Source: Candidatus Hydrogenedentota bacterium (GTDB lineage Bacteria > Hydrogenedentota > Hydrogenedentia > Hydrogenedentales > SLHB01). From it: a stretch of 21,878 nt of DNA. Positions 5,702 to 12,844 of this stretch are shown here, one piece after another. The notes beneath the pieces were generated by a model. That model was given only the letters and a program-made list of their open reading frames with translations, did no database searches and was not told where the DNA came from. Where the stretch lies: the NCBI GenBank assembly GCA_003552485.1, contig PUMX01000467.1, positions 1-21,878 on the forward strand, in the 5' to 3' direction. Both the position numbers and the translations under genes were made by a program. Numbering within the stretch: the stretch's first letter is position 1; the number at the start of each line of letters is the position of its first letter.

Positions 5702-7615
5702 ATGGCGCGCCAATCGGCTCATATCGCATTGCTCGCGCTGGCGGGGCTTATCCTTTTTAGCGCCAATATCGGGGGCTATGACCTGTGGCCCGCCGATGAA
5801 CCACGCTATGGGCTTGTCGCCCGCGAGATGCTGCAAACCGGCGATCTCTGGGTGCTGCGCGTCAATGAAGAGCCCTATTTCGAGAAGCCGCCGCTGTTTT
5901 TCTGGAGCATCGCGGCCATCTCCGCGCCATTCGGCGACGTAAACGCGTGGACCGCCCGCGCCCCGTCGGTGCTCGCTGGGGTGGCCACCCTCATTCTCAC
6001 TTACCTTCTTGGCGCGCGCCTGTACAGCCCGACCGTTGGCTTATGGGCGGGGGCCGCGTTGATGACCATGAACCGGTTTTGGTGGCAGGCGCGCACCGCA
6101 CAGACGGACATGCTGCTGACCGCTTTCATGCTGCTGGCGTTATACGCCTTCTGGCGCTGGAGCGAAGAACAGCGCGGCGGTTGGCTAGGGCTCGTTTACG
6201 CCGCTATCGCGGCCGGCTTGCTCACGAAGGGGCCGCCCGCGCTGGTGTTTCCGTTGCTCACCATCTTCGCCTTCTACTGGCGCCAAGGCGCCGAACGCAA
6301 ACAGACGCATTGGGTCGTGGGCAGCCTCGCGGCGATTGCGGTGCTAGCCGCCTGGTACATTCCCGCGTTCGCCATGGCCGCATCCGAAAGCGCCCGGCAA
6401 GGCCTTGACCCCGGCGACAATGTGTTCCGGCAGACGATTGGGCGCGCCGTGCTTGGAGTGAGCAAACCCCAGTGGCCGGGCTACTACATCTTCGAGACCA
6501 TTCCGGTGGACCTGTTGCCCTGGACGCTTGTCGCGCCATGGACCGTGTACTGGACGTGGAGGAACCGGCGCTCCGGTAAACCGATGCGCCTGCTGTTAAG
6601 CTGGTTGCTCCCGGCGCTCGTGTTTTTCAGCATCATTATCGGGAAGCGCGCCATTTATTTGCTGCCGTTGTTTCCCGTCATGGCGATACTTATCGGCGCG
6701 AGCCTCCCGGAGCTGCTCGGCGAAGCGCGCACACTATGGCGCAGACGCACGGCTTGGGCGTGGGTGCTTGTGCTCGCGCTGCTCGGCGCCGCCCCGTTCG
6801 TCATTCTGTTCATCCCCGAATACCAAGATGAGTGGAGCCCGGCTTTCCTTATGCTGAGCATTCCCGCGTGGGCTTTCGCCGCCTACTCCGGCTGGCGCGC
6901 GGCCACAACGCCGGCCCGGCGGCTCCCGCACTGGATCGCCGGACAGTTTGGGTGTCTGGCGTTGATCACCGTGTTTGTCGCATTTCCCGCGTTGAATCCG
7001 CACAAGTCGGCCCGTGACTTCTGCGCGCCCTTGCGCGCATTGGCCCAAGCTGGCGAGGATTTCCGCATCTATTCCGTGGCCTTCAGCCGCGAGGCCTACG
7101 TCTTCTATTCGGAGCATCCCCACACCGAGGTGCTGACTGACACCCTTGACATTGCCACAGAGACGGACCTAGGTTATTGGGAGAGCGTGCAGAAGCAGGT
7201 CGAAACGCGCCGGGCGATTGCGCGCGCCGTCGAGGATGTTCCGATCGCCGATATCAATAACGTGACGGAAGCCGAGTTAGATGAACTCGAGGCCGCGGTG
7301 CGGGAAACCGTGGATGACGAGGATGTCGCCGGTGAGTTCGCGGCGGCGGTCGAGTCGGCGCTACGCGAAAAGATTGCGGAATTCGAGGCATCGTTCAGGG
7401 AGGGAAAGCCCGCCTACCTATTCGTGCGCCACGAGGACTGGCGGTGGCTGTTGCCGTTCCATCCGCCATTGCGAGAGCTTCCCGTTTTGCATCACTCCGC
7501 CGTGGGACACCGCGACGTATTGCTCGTAGCGAACGAGGCGGGGGTGGAATTGCTTGAGGCACGGCCCGAGGCCCGGCTCGAGCCGGACCTGACGCCGCAG
7601 GACGAGGCGCGATAA
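5702..7615 (+). CDS. GT39/ArnT-like polyprenyl-phosphate glycosyltransferase
   Basis: This 637-residue integral membrane protein belongs to the ArnT/PMT (GT-C) group. Such enzymes transfer a sugar from a polyprenyl phosphate to lipid A or another acceptor on the outer face of the inner membrane. The first periplasmic loop carries DLWPADEPRYGLVAREML (27-44), with the catalytic/metal Asp-Glu motif, and EPYFEKPPLFFW (57-68). About a dozen hydrophobic spans follow to near residue 440. A soluble C-terminal domain follows, with RIYSVAFSREAYVFYS near 455 and YLFVRHEDW near 570. Between these lies an acidic, helix-prone segment (about 500-566) not expected in ArnT. The ATG follows the LAB_N stop by 10 bases with only a weak, distant G-rich ribosome site, suggesting coupled translation. 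Donor and acceptor are unknown. Confidence 0.88.
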   Translation: MARQSAHIALLALAGLILFSANIGGYDLWPADEPRYGLVAREMLQTGDLWVLRVNEEPYFEKPPLFFWSIAAISAPFGDVNAWTARAPSVLAGVATLILTYLLGARLYSPTVGLWAGAALMTMNRFWWQARTAQTDMLLTAFMLLALYAFWRWSEEQRGGWLGLVYAAIAAGLLTKGPPALVFPLLTIFAFYWRQGAERKQTHWVVGSLAAIAVLAAWYIPAFAMAASESARQGLDPGDNVFRQTIGRAVLGVSKPQWPGYYIFETIPVDLLPWTLVAPWTVYWTWRNRRSGKPMRLLLSWLLPALVFFSIIIGKRAIYLLPLFPVMAILIGASLPELLGEARTLWRRRTAWAWVLVLALLGAAPFVILFIPEYQDEWSPAFLMLSIPAWAFAAYSGWRAATTPARRLPHWIAGQFGCLALITVFVAFPALNPHKSARDFCAPLRALAQAGEDFRIYSVAFSREAYVFYSEHPHTEVLTDTLDIATETDLGYWESVQKQVETRRAIARAVEDVPIADINNVTEAELDELEAAVRETVDDEDVAGEFAAAVESALREKIAEFEASFREGKPAYLFVRHEDWRWLLPFHPPLRELPVLHHSAVGHRDVLLVANEAGVELLEARPEARLEPDLTPQDEAR

Positions 7616-7685
7616 TTCGCCTGCGCGGCGCGTCGGCCGCTACCGGCCAACCGTGCGCCGCCATGAAGGGGAAGGAGAGACGCGG

Positions 7686-9161
7686 ATGCAAGATTTTTCC
7701 TTTATAGACGGCGCCATCGTGCTGGTCTATATCGCGGCCACCATGACGTTGGGGATCATGGTGCGCAAGTACGTGGGCCGAGTCGAGGACTTCATCGTAG
7801 CTGGCCGCGGCGTAAATCTGCACTTGGGTATCGCCAGCCTGGCGGCGACGGAGTTCGGCATCGTCACGTGTATGTACACCGCGCAGAATGGCTTCAATTT
7901 CGGATTCGCGGGCGCAACGCCAGGAATCCTCTATTGCCTCTCCATGCTGTTCATAGGCTTGACCGGCTTTTGCGTCAACCCATTGCGCAACGCGAATGTG
8001 ATGACCATTCCCGAGCTGTTCGAGAAAGTCTATGGCTCGCGCGTGCGTTGGCTGGCGGGCCTCGTTATCGTGCTCGGCGGTCTACTGAACATGGGCATGT
8101 TCTTGCGGGTGGGCGGCGAGTTCCTCGTGCATTTCATCGGACTGCCGCCGCAATACCTCGAGATCACCATGACCGTCTTGCTGATTGCCGTGGCCACGTA
8201 CACCATTGTCGGCGGTATGTTGTCCGTGCTGATTACCGATTTCCTGCAATTCCTGGTGATGAGCTTGGGCATGATTGTCGTCACTATCCTCGTACTGGTC
8301 TCCGTGGGCTGGAGCAACATGGCGGAGGCGGTACAGGCGGAACATGGAGCGGGGGGACTTAACCCGATCATCCATGACGAACTCGGCCCTGCCTGGCTCA
8401 TCTTCAACGTGTTCGTAGCCCTTGGCGGCACGCTGACCTGGCAGGTGGTGGTTCAGCGCATCCTTGCTTCGAAAGACGCCAAGACGGGCCGGCGCATGTA
8501 CATGGGAACCAGCGTCTTCTTCATTTGCCGCTTCGTGATGCCCGGCATATGGGGCATCGCCGCGCTGACGATTTTGGGCGTGGGCGCTGTCGATGACAGC
8601 CTGCACGCCATGCCCACCTATCTCTCCGGGTTGCTGCCCGTCGGAATCATGGGGATCCTGCTGGCCGCTATGCTCGCGGCGGACATGTCCACCAACAGCT
8701 CGTACATGCTTTCCTGGGGCAGCGTGATTTACAACGACCTCATGGCGCCGATTCATAGGAACCAGTGGAGCGAACGAACGGGCATACTCGTGAACCGCAT
8801 CATCGTGGGCCTCATCGGCGCGTTCCTGCTTTTCTACGGACTGTGGTACGAATTGCGCGGCGCATTGTGGGATTATCTGGCCTTAACGGGCACCATCTAC
8901 TTCTCGAGTATGCTGAGCCTGCTCATCGCCTGCTGCTATTGGAAGCGCGCCAACAATTGGGGCGCGTACGCGGCCATCATCGTGGGCGCGGTGTTGCCAT
9001 GTTCTCATCTAATACTCGGGCAAATCGAAGCCACCCAGGAATTCGCCGACTGGATTGGCGCGCCCATTGCAGGCATCGCCGCGTTCGTGGGCTCGGGCGC
9101 CGCTATGGTTATCGGCTCGCTGCTGAAACCACAGCCGCCAACCGAGTATGCGCAGCAATAA
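7686..9161 (+). CDS. Sodium:solute symporter (SSS family)
   Basis: A 491-residue membrane protein with about 13 hydrophobic spans, typical of the SSS (SLC5-like) family, which couples Na+ entry to uptake of sugars, amino acids, organic acids or similar solutes. Family features include EDFIVAGRGVN near the N-terminus, the first core helix with SLAATEFGIVT, GGMLSVLITDFLQF in the middle, and LAADMSTNSSYMLSWGSVIYND, the region that forms the Na2 site. The substrate cannot be told from sequence. The ATG at 7686 was chosen over an upstream GTG at 7653 because AAGGAG (7672-7677) stands 8 bases before it and the hydrophobic domain begins right after. The stop overlaps the ribosome site of the next small gene. 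A 70-base gap with a small GC hairpin (7635-7648) separates it from the ArnT-like gene. Confidence 0.9.
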   Translation: MQDFSFIDGAIVLVYIAATMTLGIMVRKYVGRVEDFIVAGRGVNLHLGIASLAATEFGIVTCMYTAQNGFNFGFAGATPGILYCLSMLFIGLTGFCVNPLRNANVMTIPELFEKVYGSRVRWLAGLVIVLGGLLNMGMFLRVGGEFLVHFIGLPPQYLEITMTVLLIAVATYTIVGGMLSVLITDFLQFLVMSLGMIVVTILVLVSVGWSNMAEAVQAEHGAGGLNPIIHDELGPAWLIFNVFVALGGTLTWQVVVQRILASKDAKTGRRMYMGTSVFFICRFVMPGIWGIAALTILGVGAVDDSLHAMPTYLSGLLPVGIMGILLAAMLAADMSTNSSYMLSWGSVIYNDLMAPIHRNQWSERTGILVNRIIVGLIGAFLLFYGLWYELRGALWDYLALTGTIYFSSMLSLLIACCYWKRANNWGAYAAIIVGAVLPCSHLILGQIEATQEFADWIGAPIAGIAAFVGSGAAMVIGSLLKPQPPTEYAQQ

Positions 9162-9174
9162 GGAGTAATCTACG

Positions 9175-9342
9175 ATGGAATGGTTCTGGTGGTTAATCTT
9201 GATGGGCTGCCTGGCGTGGTACATCTGCATCGCGTTCTATGTAGGTTACCGGGGCCTGTTCGATATTCGCGAGATGTTCGCGATGCTCGCCGAACGCCAA
9301 GCGCAAGACCTTCAAAGAGACAACAGCGGCGGGAACGAATAG
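9175..9342 (+). CDS. Small single-span membrane protein, probable symporter partner
   Basis: A 55-residue protein starting with a Trp-rich hydrophobic segment (residues 3-25, from WFWWLILMGCLAWY onward), then a short charged amphipathic tail with a helical AMLAERQAQDLQRD stretch and a polar end. The ATG has an excellent AGGAG (9161-9165) 9 bases upstream, which overlaps the stop of the symporter gene, so the two are almost surely co-translated. Small membrane partners next to SSS transporters are known in other systems, for example YjcH (DUF485) with ActP and YhdT with PanF, though I do not claim homology to either. It is likely to act with the symporter in the inner membrane. I do not recognise a named family. 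Confidence 0.78.
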   Translation: MEWFWWLILMGCLAWYICIAFYVGYRGLFDIREMFAMLAERQAQDLQRDNSGGNE

Positions 9343-9440
9343 CCGCCTCTGCGGTTCCGCCTCTTTCGTGTAACATCGTAGCGTGCGTTCTTTGGCCCAG
9401 GGAACTGCACCTGTCAGCAGCCTTACGTATAGGAGCAACC

Positions 9441-10292
9441 ATGGAAACGGCCGTCATCCTCATTCAATGCCCCGACCAGCCGGGTATCGTCGCTGAAGTG
9501 TCCGATTGCATATTCCGGCACGGCGGCAATATCGTGAATTCCGATCAATACACCACGGATCCCTATGGCGGCCGATTCTTCATGCGGGTCGAGTTCAGCT
9601 TCGACGACGCCAAAACGGACAGGGAGCGTCTCGAGCACGACTGGAGCGAACTGGGGCGGCGCCTGGAAGCCCGGTGGACCCTCCATTACGGCGCGCGCCG
9701 GCTGCGCATGGGCGTGCTCGTTTCGAAGTACGACCACTGCCTTGTCGAACTGCTCTACCGGCAACGCAGCCGCGAACTTGATGTCGAGATTCCATGCGTG
9801 ATTAGTAATCACCCCGACGTGCGGCCGCTGGCGGAGCAGCACGGCCTTCCGTATGTCCACATACCCTTCAGCGCGGAGACCCACGCGGAAAGCGAGCAGA
9901 AGGTGCTGGAACAGGTGAAGGACACCACTGATTTTCTCGTGCTTGCGCGCTTTATGCGCATCCTTTCCGAGGATTTTTTGAACGCTTACGGCAAGGACGT
10001 CATCAACATCCATCACAGCTTTTTGCCGTCATTCAAAGGCGCGGACCCGTACCGGCAGGCGTACAATCGGGGCGTGAAAGTCATTGGCGCGACGGCGCAC
10101 TTCGCCACGGTTGATCTCGACGAAGGGCCGATCATCGAGCAGGTGGTCGAGCGCGTTTCGCACAAGGACAACATCGCCGAATTGAAACGAAAGGGACGCA
10201 GTCTCGAGAAGCAAGCGCTGGCCAACGCCGTGTTCGCTTACATCGAACACCGAATCATTCGCTACGAGAATAAGACCGTGGTGTTCGGTTAA
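9441..10292 (+). CDS. purU: Formyltetrahydrofolate deformylase
   Basis: PurU hydrolyses 10-formyl-tetrahydrofolate to formate and tetrahydrofolate, balancing one-carbon units and supplying formate. The product is 283 residues, normal length. An N-terminal ACT domain (about 4-80) starts with VILIQCPDQPGIVAEVS and is followed by HGGNIVNSDQY. The formyltransferase domain follows, with SNHPDVRPLAEQHGLPYVHIP (122-142) and INIHHSFLPSFKGADPY (189-205 region). The catalytic triad is Asn189, His191 and Asp227, the last within DLDEGP. The ATG at 9441 has AGGAG (9431-9435) 5 bases upstream; longer readings of the frame upstream lack support. It lies 98 bases after the small membrane protein gene and may be read from the same transcript or a promoter in that gap. 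It converges with pgeF. Confidence 0.95.
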   Translation: METAVILIQCPDQPGIVAEVSDCIFRHGGNIVNSDQYTTDPYGGRFFMRVEFSFDDAKTDRERLEHDWSELGRRLEARWTLHYGARRLRMGVLVSKYDHCLVELLYRQRSRELDVEIPCVISNHPDVRPLAEQHGLPYVHIPFSAETHAESEQKVLEQVKDTTDFLVLARFMRILSEDFLNAYGKDVINIHHSFLPSFKGADPYRQAYNRGVKVIGATAHFATVDLDEGPIIEQVVERVSHKDNIAELKRKGRSLEKQALANAVFAYIEHRIIRYENKTVVFG

Positions 10293-10338
10293 GCAGGGCG
10301 CGCGCCGCCAGCTGGTGTTTTACGTGCTAGCCGGAGCG

Positions 10339-11001
10339 TTACCGCCGCATAAGCACGGCGACGTTGCGGCCGCCTTTGTCGCCGCGCCGGTAAGAGAAGT
10401 AGCGGCCCGAGCAGATGGTGCAATCGGCGCTCACTTCGACTTGTTCCGGCGGTACGCCGGCCCCGGTGAGTTGGCGCCGGTTCGCCTCCCAGAGATCAAG
10501 GCGCCGGCCGTGCGCCGGCAGATCCGCCGCCCGCCATTCCGCCGCCATCGCTTCGTTTACTTCATAACAGCACGGTCCCGCAGAGGGCCCAATAAGCGCT
10601 GAAACCTCAGCCGGGCGCACGCCGCGGCCACCCGTCATCGCTTTCACTGCCTTGGCCGCGATTTGGAGCCAAGTCCCGCGCCGTCCCGCATGAACAAGCG
10701 CTATGCAAGAGGGCGCAACCAGATATATGGGCACGCAGTCCGCCACGCGCACGGTCAGCGCTATCTCGCTTTCTCCGGAAATGAGCCCGTCCGCTTCCCC
10801 AGCGGATGTGATGGCCTCCGCGCTGCTGAGGTCCGAGCGCCGCACCACGGCAAGGCGGTCGCCATGCGCTTGCTCACACCGCACCGTCTGCCGTGGTGCG
10901 ATGCCCAGCTCGTGAAGGGCGTCTTCTTCCGCCGCGCCGTCCCGCACGATGAAAGCGGCGAGCACGCCGCCGCTTGCTTCGAGTGTTTCGAACCGGATCA
11001 C
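10339..11001 (-). CDS. pgeF: Peptidoglycan editing factor PgeF / YfiH-type multicopper-oxidase-like (laccase domain) protein
   Basis: A 220-residue protein of the YfiH/YlmD family (PF02578). Members have been described as purine nucleoside-active enzymes and, in E. coli, as cytoplasmic editors that prevent wrong amino acids entering peptidoglycan. Family landmarks are CEQAHGD (42-48), ADGLIS (70-75), VRVADCVPI (85-93), ALVHAGRRGT (101-110) and IGPSAGPCCYEV (137-148). They end with CSGRYFSYRRGDKGGR (197-212). The predicted metal ligands His46, Cys89 and His104 are all present. The usual HAGWRG is HAGRRG here (Arg107 instead of Trp). The start is GTG at 11001, overlapping the hslU stop by four bases (GTGA), so translation is probably coupled. 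The end converges on purU. Confidence 0.9.
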   Translation of the reverse strand: MIRFETLEASGGVLAAFIVRDGAAEEDALHELGIAPRQTVRCEQAHGDRLAVVRRSDLSSAEAITSAGEADGLISGESEIALTVRVADCVPIYLVAPSCIALVHAGRRGTWLQIAAKAVKAMTGGRGVRPAEVSALIGPSAGPCCYEVNEAMAAEWRAADLPAHGRRLDLWEANRRQLTGAGVPPEQVEVSADCTICSGRYFSYRRGDKGGRNVAVLMRR

Positions 11002-12389
11002 AGTATGTACTTGCTCAGCTCCTGATCTTCGAGGATGCCTTTGAGCCGGCGCTCGGCCTCGTCGCCGTCAATCCGCACGTGGCTGCCCGCCTTGTCCGTG
11101 GCTTCGTACGAGATGTCTTCCAGCAGATTCTCCATGATCGTGTGTAGCCGCCGGGCGCCGATATTCTCGGTCTCGCTGTTCACGCGCTGACACATGCGCG
11201 CGATGGCCTCGACGGCGTCATCCGTGAATTCCAGCGTGACGCCCTCAGTCTCAAGCATCCCCTGATACTGGCGGACCAACGAATTGCGCGGCTCGCGCAG
11301 AATGCGGATGAAGTCGTCCGCGCCCAGGTTCTCGAGTTCGACACGGATCGGGAAGCGGCCCTGCAACTCGGGAATGAGGTCTGAAACCTTGGCCATATGA
11401 AACGCGCCCGCCGCGATGAACAAGATGTGATCCGTGCGCACGGTTCCGTACTTCGTCGTCACATTGCTTCCTTCAACGATAGGCAGAATATCGCGTTGTA
11501 CGCCTTCCCGGGATACGTCAGGCCCGCTTTTTGAGCCGCCGCGGCCGGCGATCTTGTCTATTTCGTCGAGAAACACAATGCCCGTGTCCTCGGTGCGCTG
11601 AACGGCGCGCCGGGCCACAACTTCCATGTCGATGAGGTTTTGCAGCTCCTCCTGTTCGAGCAAGCGCCGCGCCTCGGATACCCGTGTGCGCCGCGCCTGG
11701 CGGCGTTGCGGCATAAGTTTGCCCAGCATCTCCTGGAAGTTGACTCCCATCTCTTCAAGGCCCGAGTTCGAGAACACCTGCATCATGGACGGCATGCCGC
11801 TGTCTTTCGTTTCCACCTCGACTTCGCGGTCGTCCAGTTCGCCAGACTGCAGCTTCTTGCGGATAACCTCCCGCGTGCGTTCTTCGGCGTCCGGCTCTTG
11901 CTGAGACAACGCTTGGCCTTCGTCACCCGCGCCGGGATCATTGGGACGCCATGCGTGTGGCGTTTGTTGACGCTGCGGCGGCAAGAGAATATCGAGCAGC
12001 CGGTTTTCCGCGTTCGCTTCAGCCTTGTGCTGCACCTCGCGCTCCATCTCGGTGCGCACCATGGTCACGGCGGATTCCGTGAGTTCCCGGATCATGGATT
12101 CACAGTCCCGGCCCACATACCCCACTTCAGTGAACTTGGACGCTTCGACCTTGATGAACGGCGCTTCGGCCAGTTTCGAGAGCCGGCGCGCTATTTCGGT
12201 CTTGCCGACGCCGGTGGGTCCAATCATGATGATGTTCTTCGGCGCGACCTCGTCGCGCAGGTCTTCGGCAAGCTGCTGACGCCGCCAACGATCGCGCAAC
12301 GCGATCGCCACCTTGCGCTTGGCGTCATTCTGGCCGATGATGTATTTGTCGAGTTCAGCAACAATTTCCTTTGGAGTAAGCATGCTCAT
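10998..12389 (-). CDS. hslU: ATP-dependent HslUV protease ATPase subunit HslU
   Basis: HslU is the AAA+ unfoldase that feeds proteins to the HslV peptidase and is often heat-induced. The product is 463 residues, normal for the family. Walker A GPTGVGKT is at 57-64, the GYVGRD substrate pore loop at 90-95, an I-domain at about 110-245 with a charged and Gln-rich insert, Walker B IVFLDEID at 271-278, and sensor-2 GARRL at 411-415. The C-terminal LSKYIL tail, which docks into HslV, is intact, so a partner HslV should exist elsewhere; it is not next door, where it normally sits. The first ATG (12389) is preferred because AAGGTGG (12402-12408) lies 12 bases upstream. The gene shares a GTGA overlap with pgeF. 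Confidence 0.96.
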   Translation of the reverse strand: MSMLTPKEIVAELDKYIIGQNDAKRKVAIALRDRWRRQQLAEDLRDEVAPKNIIMIGPTGVGKTEIARRLSKLAEAPFIKVEASKFTEVGYVGRDCESMIRELTESAVTMVRTEMEREVQHKAEANAENRLLDILLPPQRQQTPHAWRPNDPGAGDEGQALSQQEPDAEERTREVIRKKLQSGELDDREVEVETKDSGMPSMMQVFSNSGLEEMGVNFQEMLGKLMPQRRQARRTRVSEARRLLEQEELQNLIDMEVVARRAVQRTEDTGIVFLDEIDKIAGRGGSKSGPDVSREGVQRDILPIVEGSNVTTKYGTVRTDHILFIAAGAFHMAKVSDLIPELQGRFPIRVELENLGADDFIRILREPRNSLVRQYQGMLETEGVTLEFTDDAVEAIARMCQRVNSETENIGARRLHTIMENLLEDISYEATDKAGSHVRIDGDEAERRLKGILEDQELSKYIL

Positions 12390-12498
12390 TGGCTTGTCGA
12401 ACCACCTTTCCTGATGCTTGTGATCGCCGTAGAAACCTTGGCGGTGGCGGCTGTTTCGTGGAAATGACTGACGGGCGCCGAGCTAATGAACCTCGCTC

Positions 12499-12527
12499 AT
12501 TGTAAGCCTTGTAAACCACGCGGGCAA
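12499..12527 (-). promoter_or_regulatory. Putative hslU-pgeF promoter
   Basis: On the minus strand TTGCCC (-35, 12522-12527; 4 of 6) is separated by 17 bases from TACAAT (-10, 12499-12504; 5 of 6). Transcription would start near 12492, giving an untranslated leader of about 100 bases. Confidence 0.5.
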
Positions 12528-12539
12528 ACCCTTCCCGCG
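12519..12539. promoter_or_regulatory. Inverted repeat over the hslU -35 (candidate operator)
   Basis: CGCGGG (12519-12524) and CCCGCG (12534-12539) form a perfect 6-bp inverted repeat with a 9-base spacer, overlapping the -35 of the hslU promoter. The N9 spacing recalls CIRCE, but the half-site sequence is not CIRCE. A binding protein is unknown. Confidence 0.35.
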
Positions 12540-12763
12540 ACCGACGCCCCGCGAATTGTTCTTACCGCGCCTCAATATTTTTCCAGCGAACAGAAATGCA
12601 ATCGCCTACACGGGGTGTTTACCCCTTTGCCGGTCGCCGGGAATCTGAACATACGAGTGGTCAACGTTGGAGCGTATCCGGGGCGCCGAATGCGAGGATC
12701 TCGCGCGTAACACCTTAGGCGAGTTGAAGTTGTACAGCGCGTCGGGGCGGCAAGTTGATTGGC

Positions 12764-12786
12764 CGAGGCGTGAATGTCGCGCCTCG
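12764..12786 (+). other. Hairpin in the leader of the metal-binding-repeat gene
   Basis: CGAGGCG (12764-12770) pairs perfectly with CGCCTCG (12780-12786) around a 9-base loop, ending 58 bases before the ATG. It is followed by TAAAAA, not a T-run, so it is not an intrinsic terminator on this strand. It may be an RNA structure or a binding site. Confidence 0.4.
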
Positions 12787-12844
12787 TAAAAACTGTTCAC
12801 TGTGTGCTTGATTGTACGGAAGAACAAAGAAGGAGTGCAGAACG

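Larger units (their letters stand above)
12390..12844. other. Intergenic region between divergent hslU and the metal-binding-repeat gene
   Basis: About 455 bases with no convincing gene. The left half holds a good leftward promoter for hslU (12499-12527) overlapped by an inverted repeat. The right half holds three small hairpins in the direction of the rightward gene: GGGGT/ACCCC (12612-12625), GCGAG/CTCGC (12692-12704) and CGAGGCG/CGCCTCG (12764-12786). I could not find a good sigma-70 promoter for the rightward gene. Confidence 0.6.

Noticed and set aside
11640..12467. 275-codon open frame antisense to hslU
   Set aside because: HslU is certain on the minus strand; the frame has no recognisable domain and runs past the hslU ribosome site.
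12486..12710. 74-codon open frame between hslU and the metal-binding-repeat gene
   Set aside because: It overlaps the hslU promoter, has no ribosome site and has an uninformative sequence.
12390..12844. CIRCE element or hslV upstream of hslU
   Set aside because: No TTAGCACTC-type half-sites and no Thr-protease-like frame were found in the interval.
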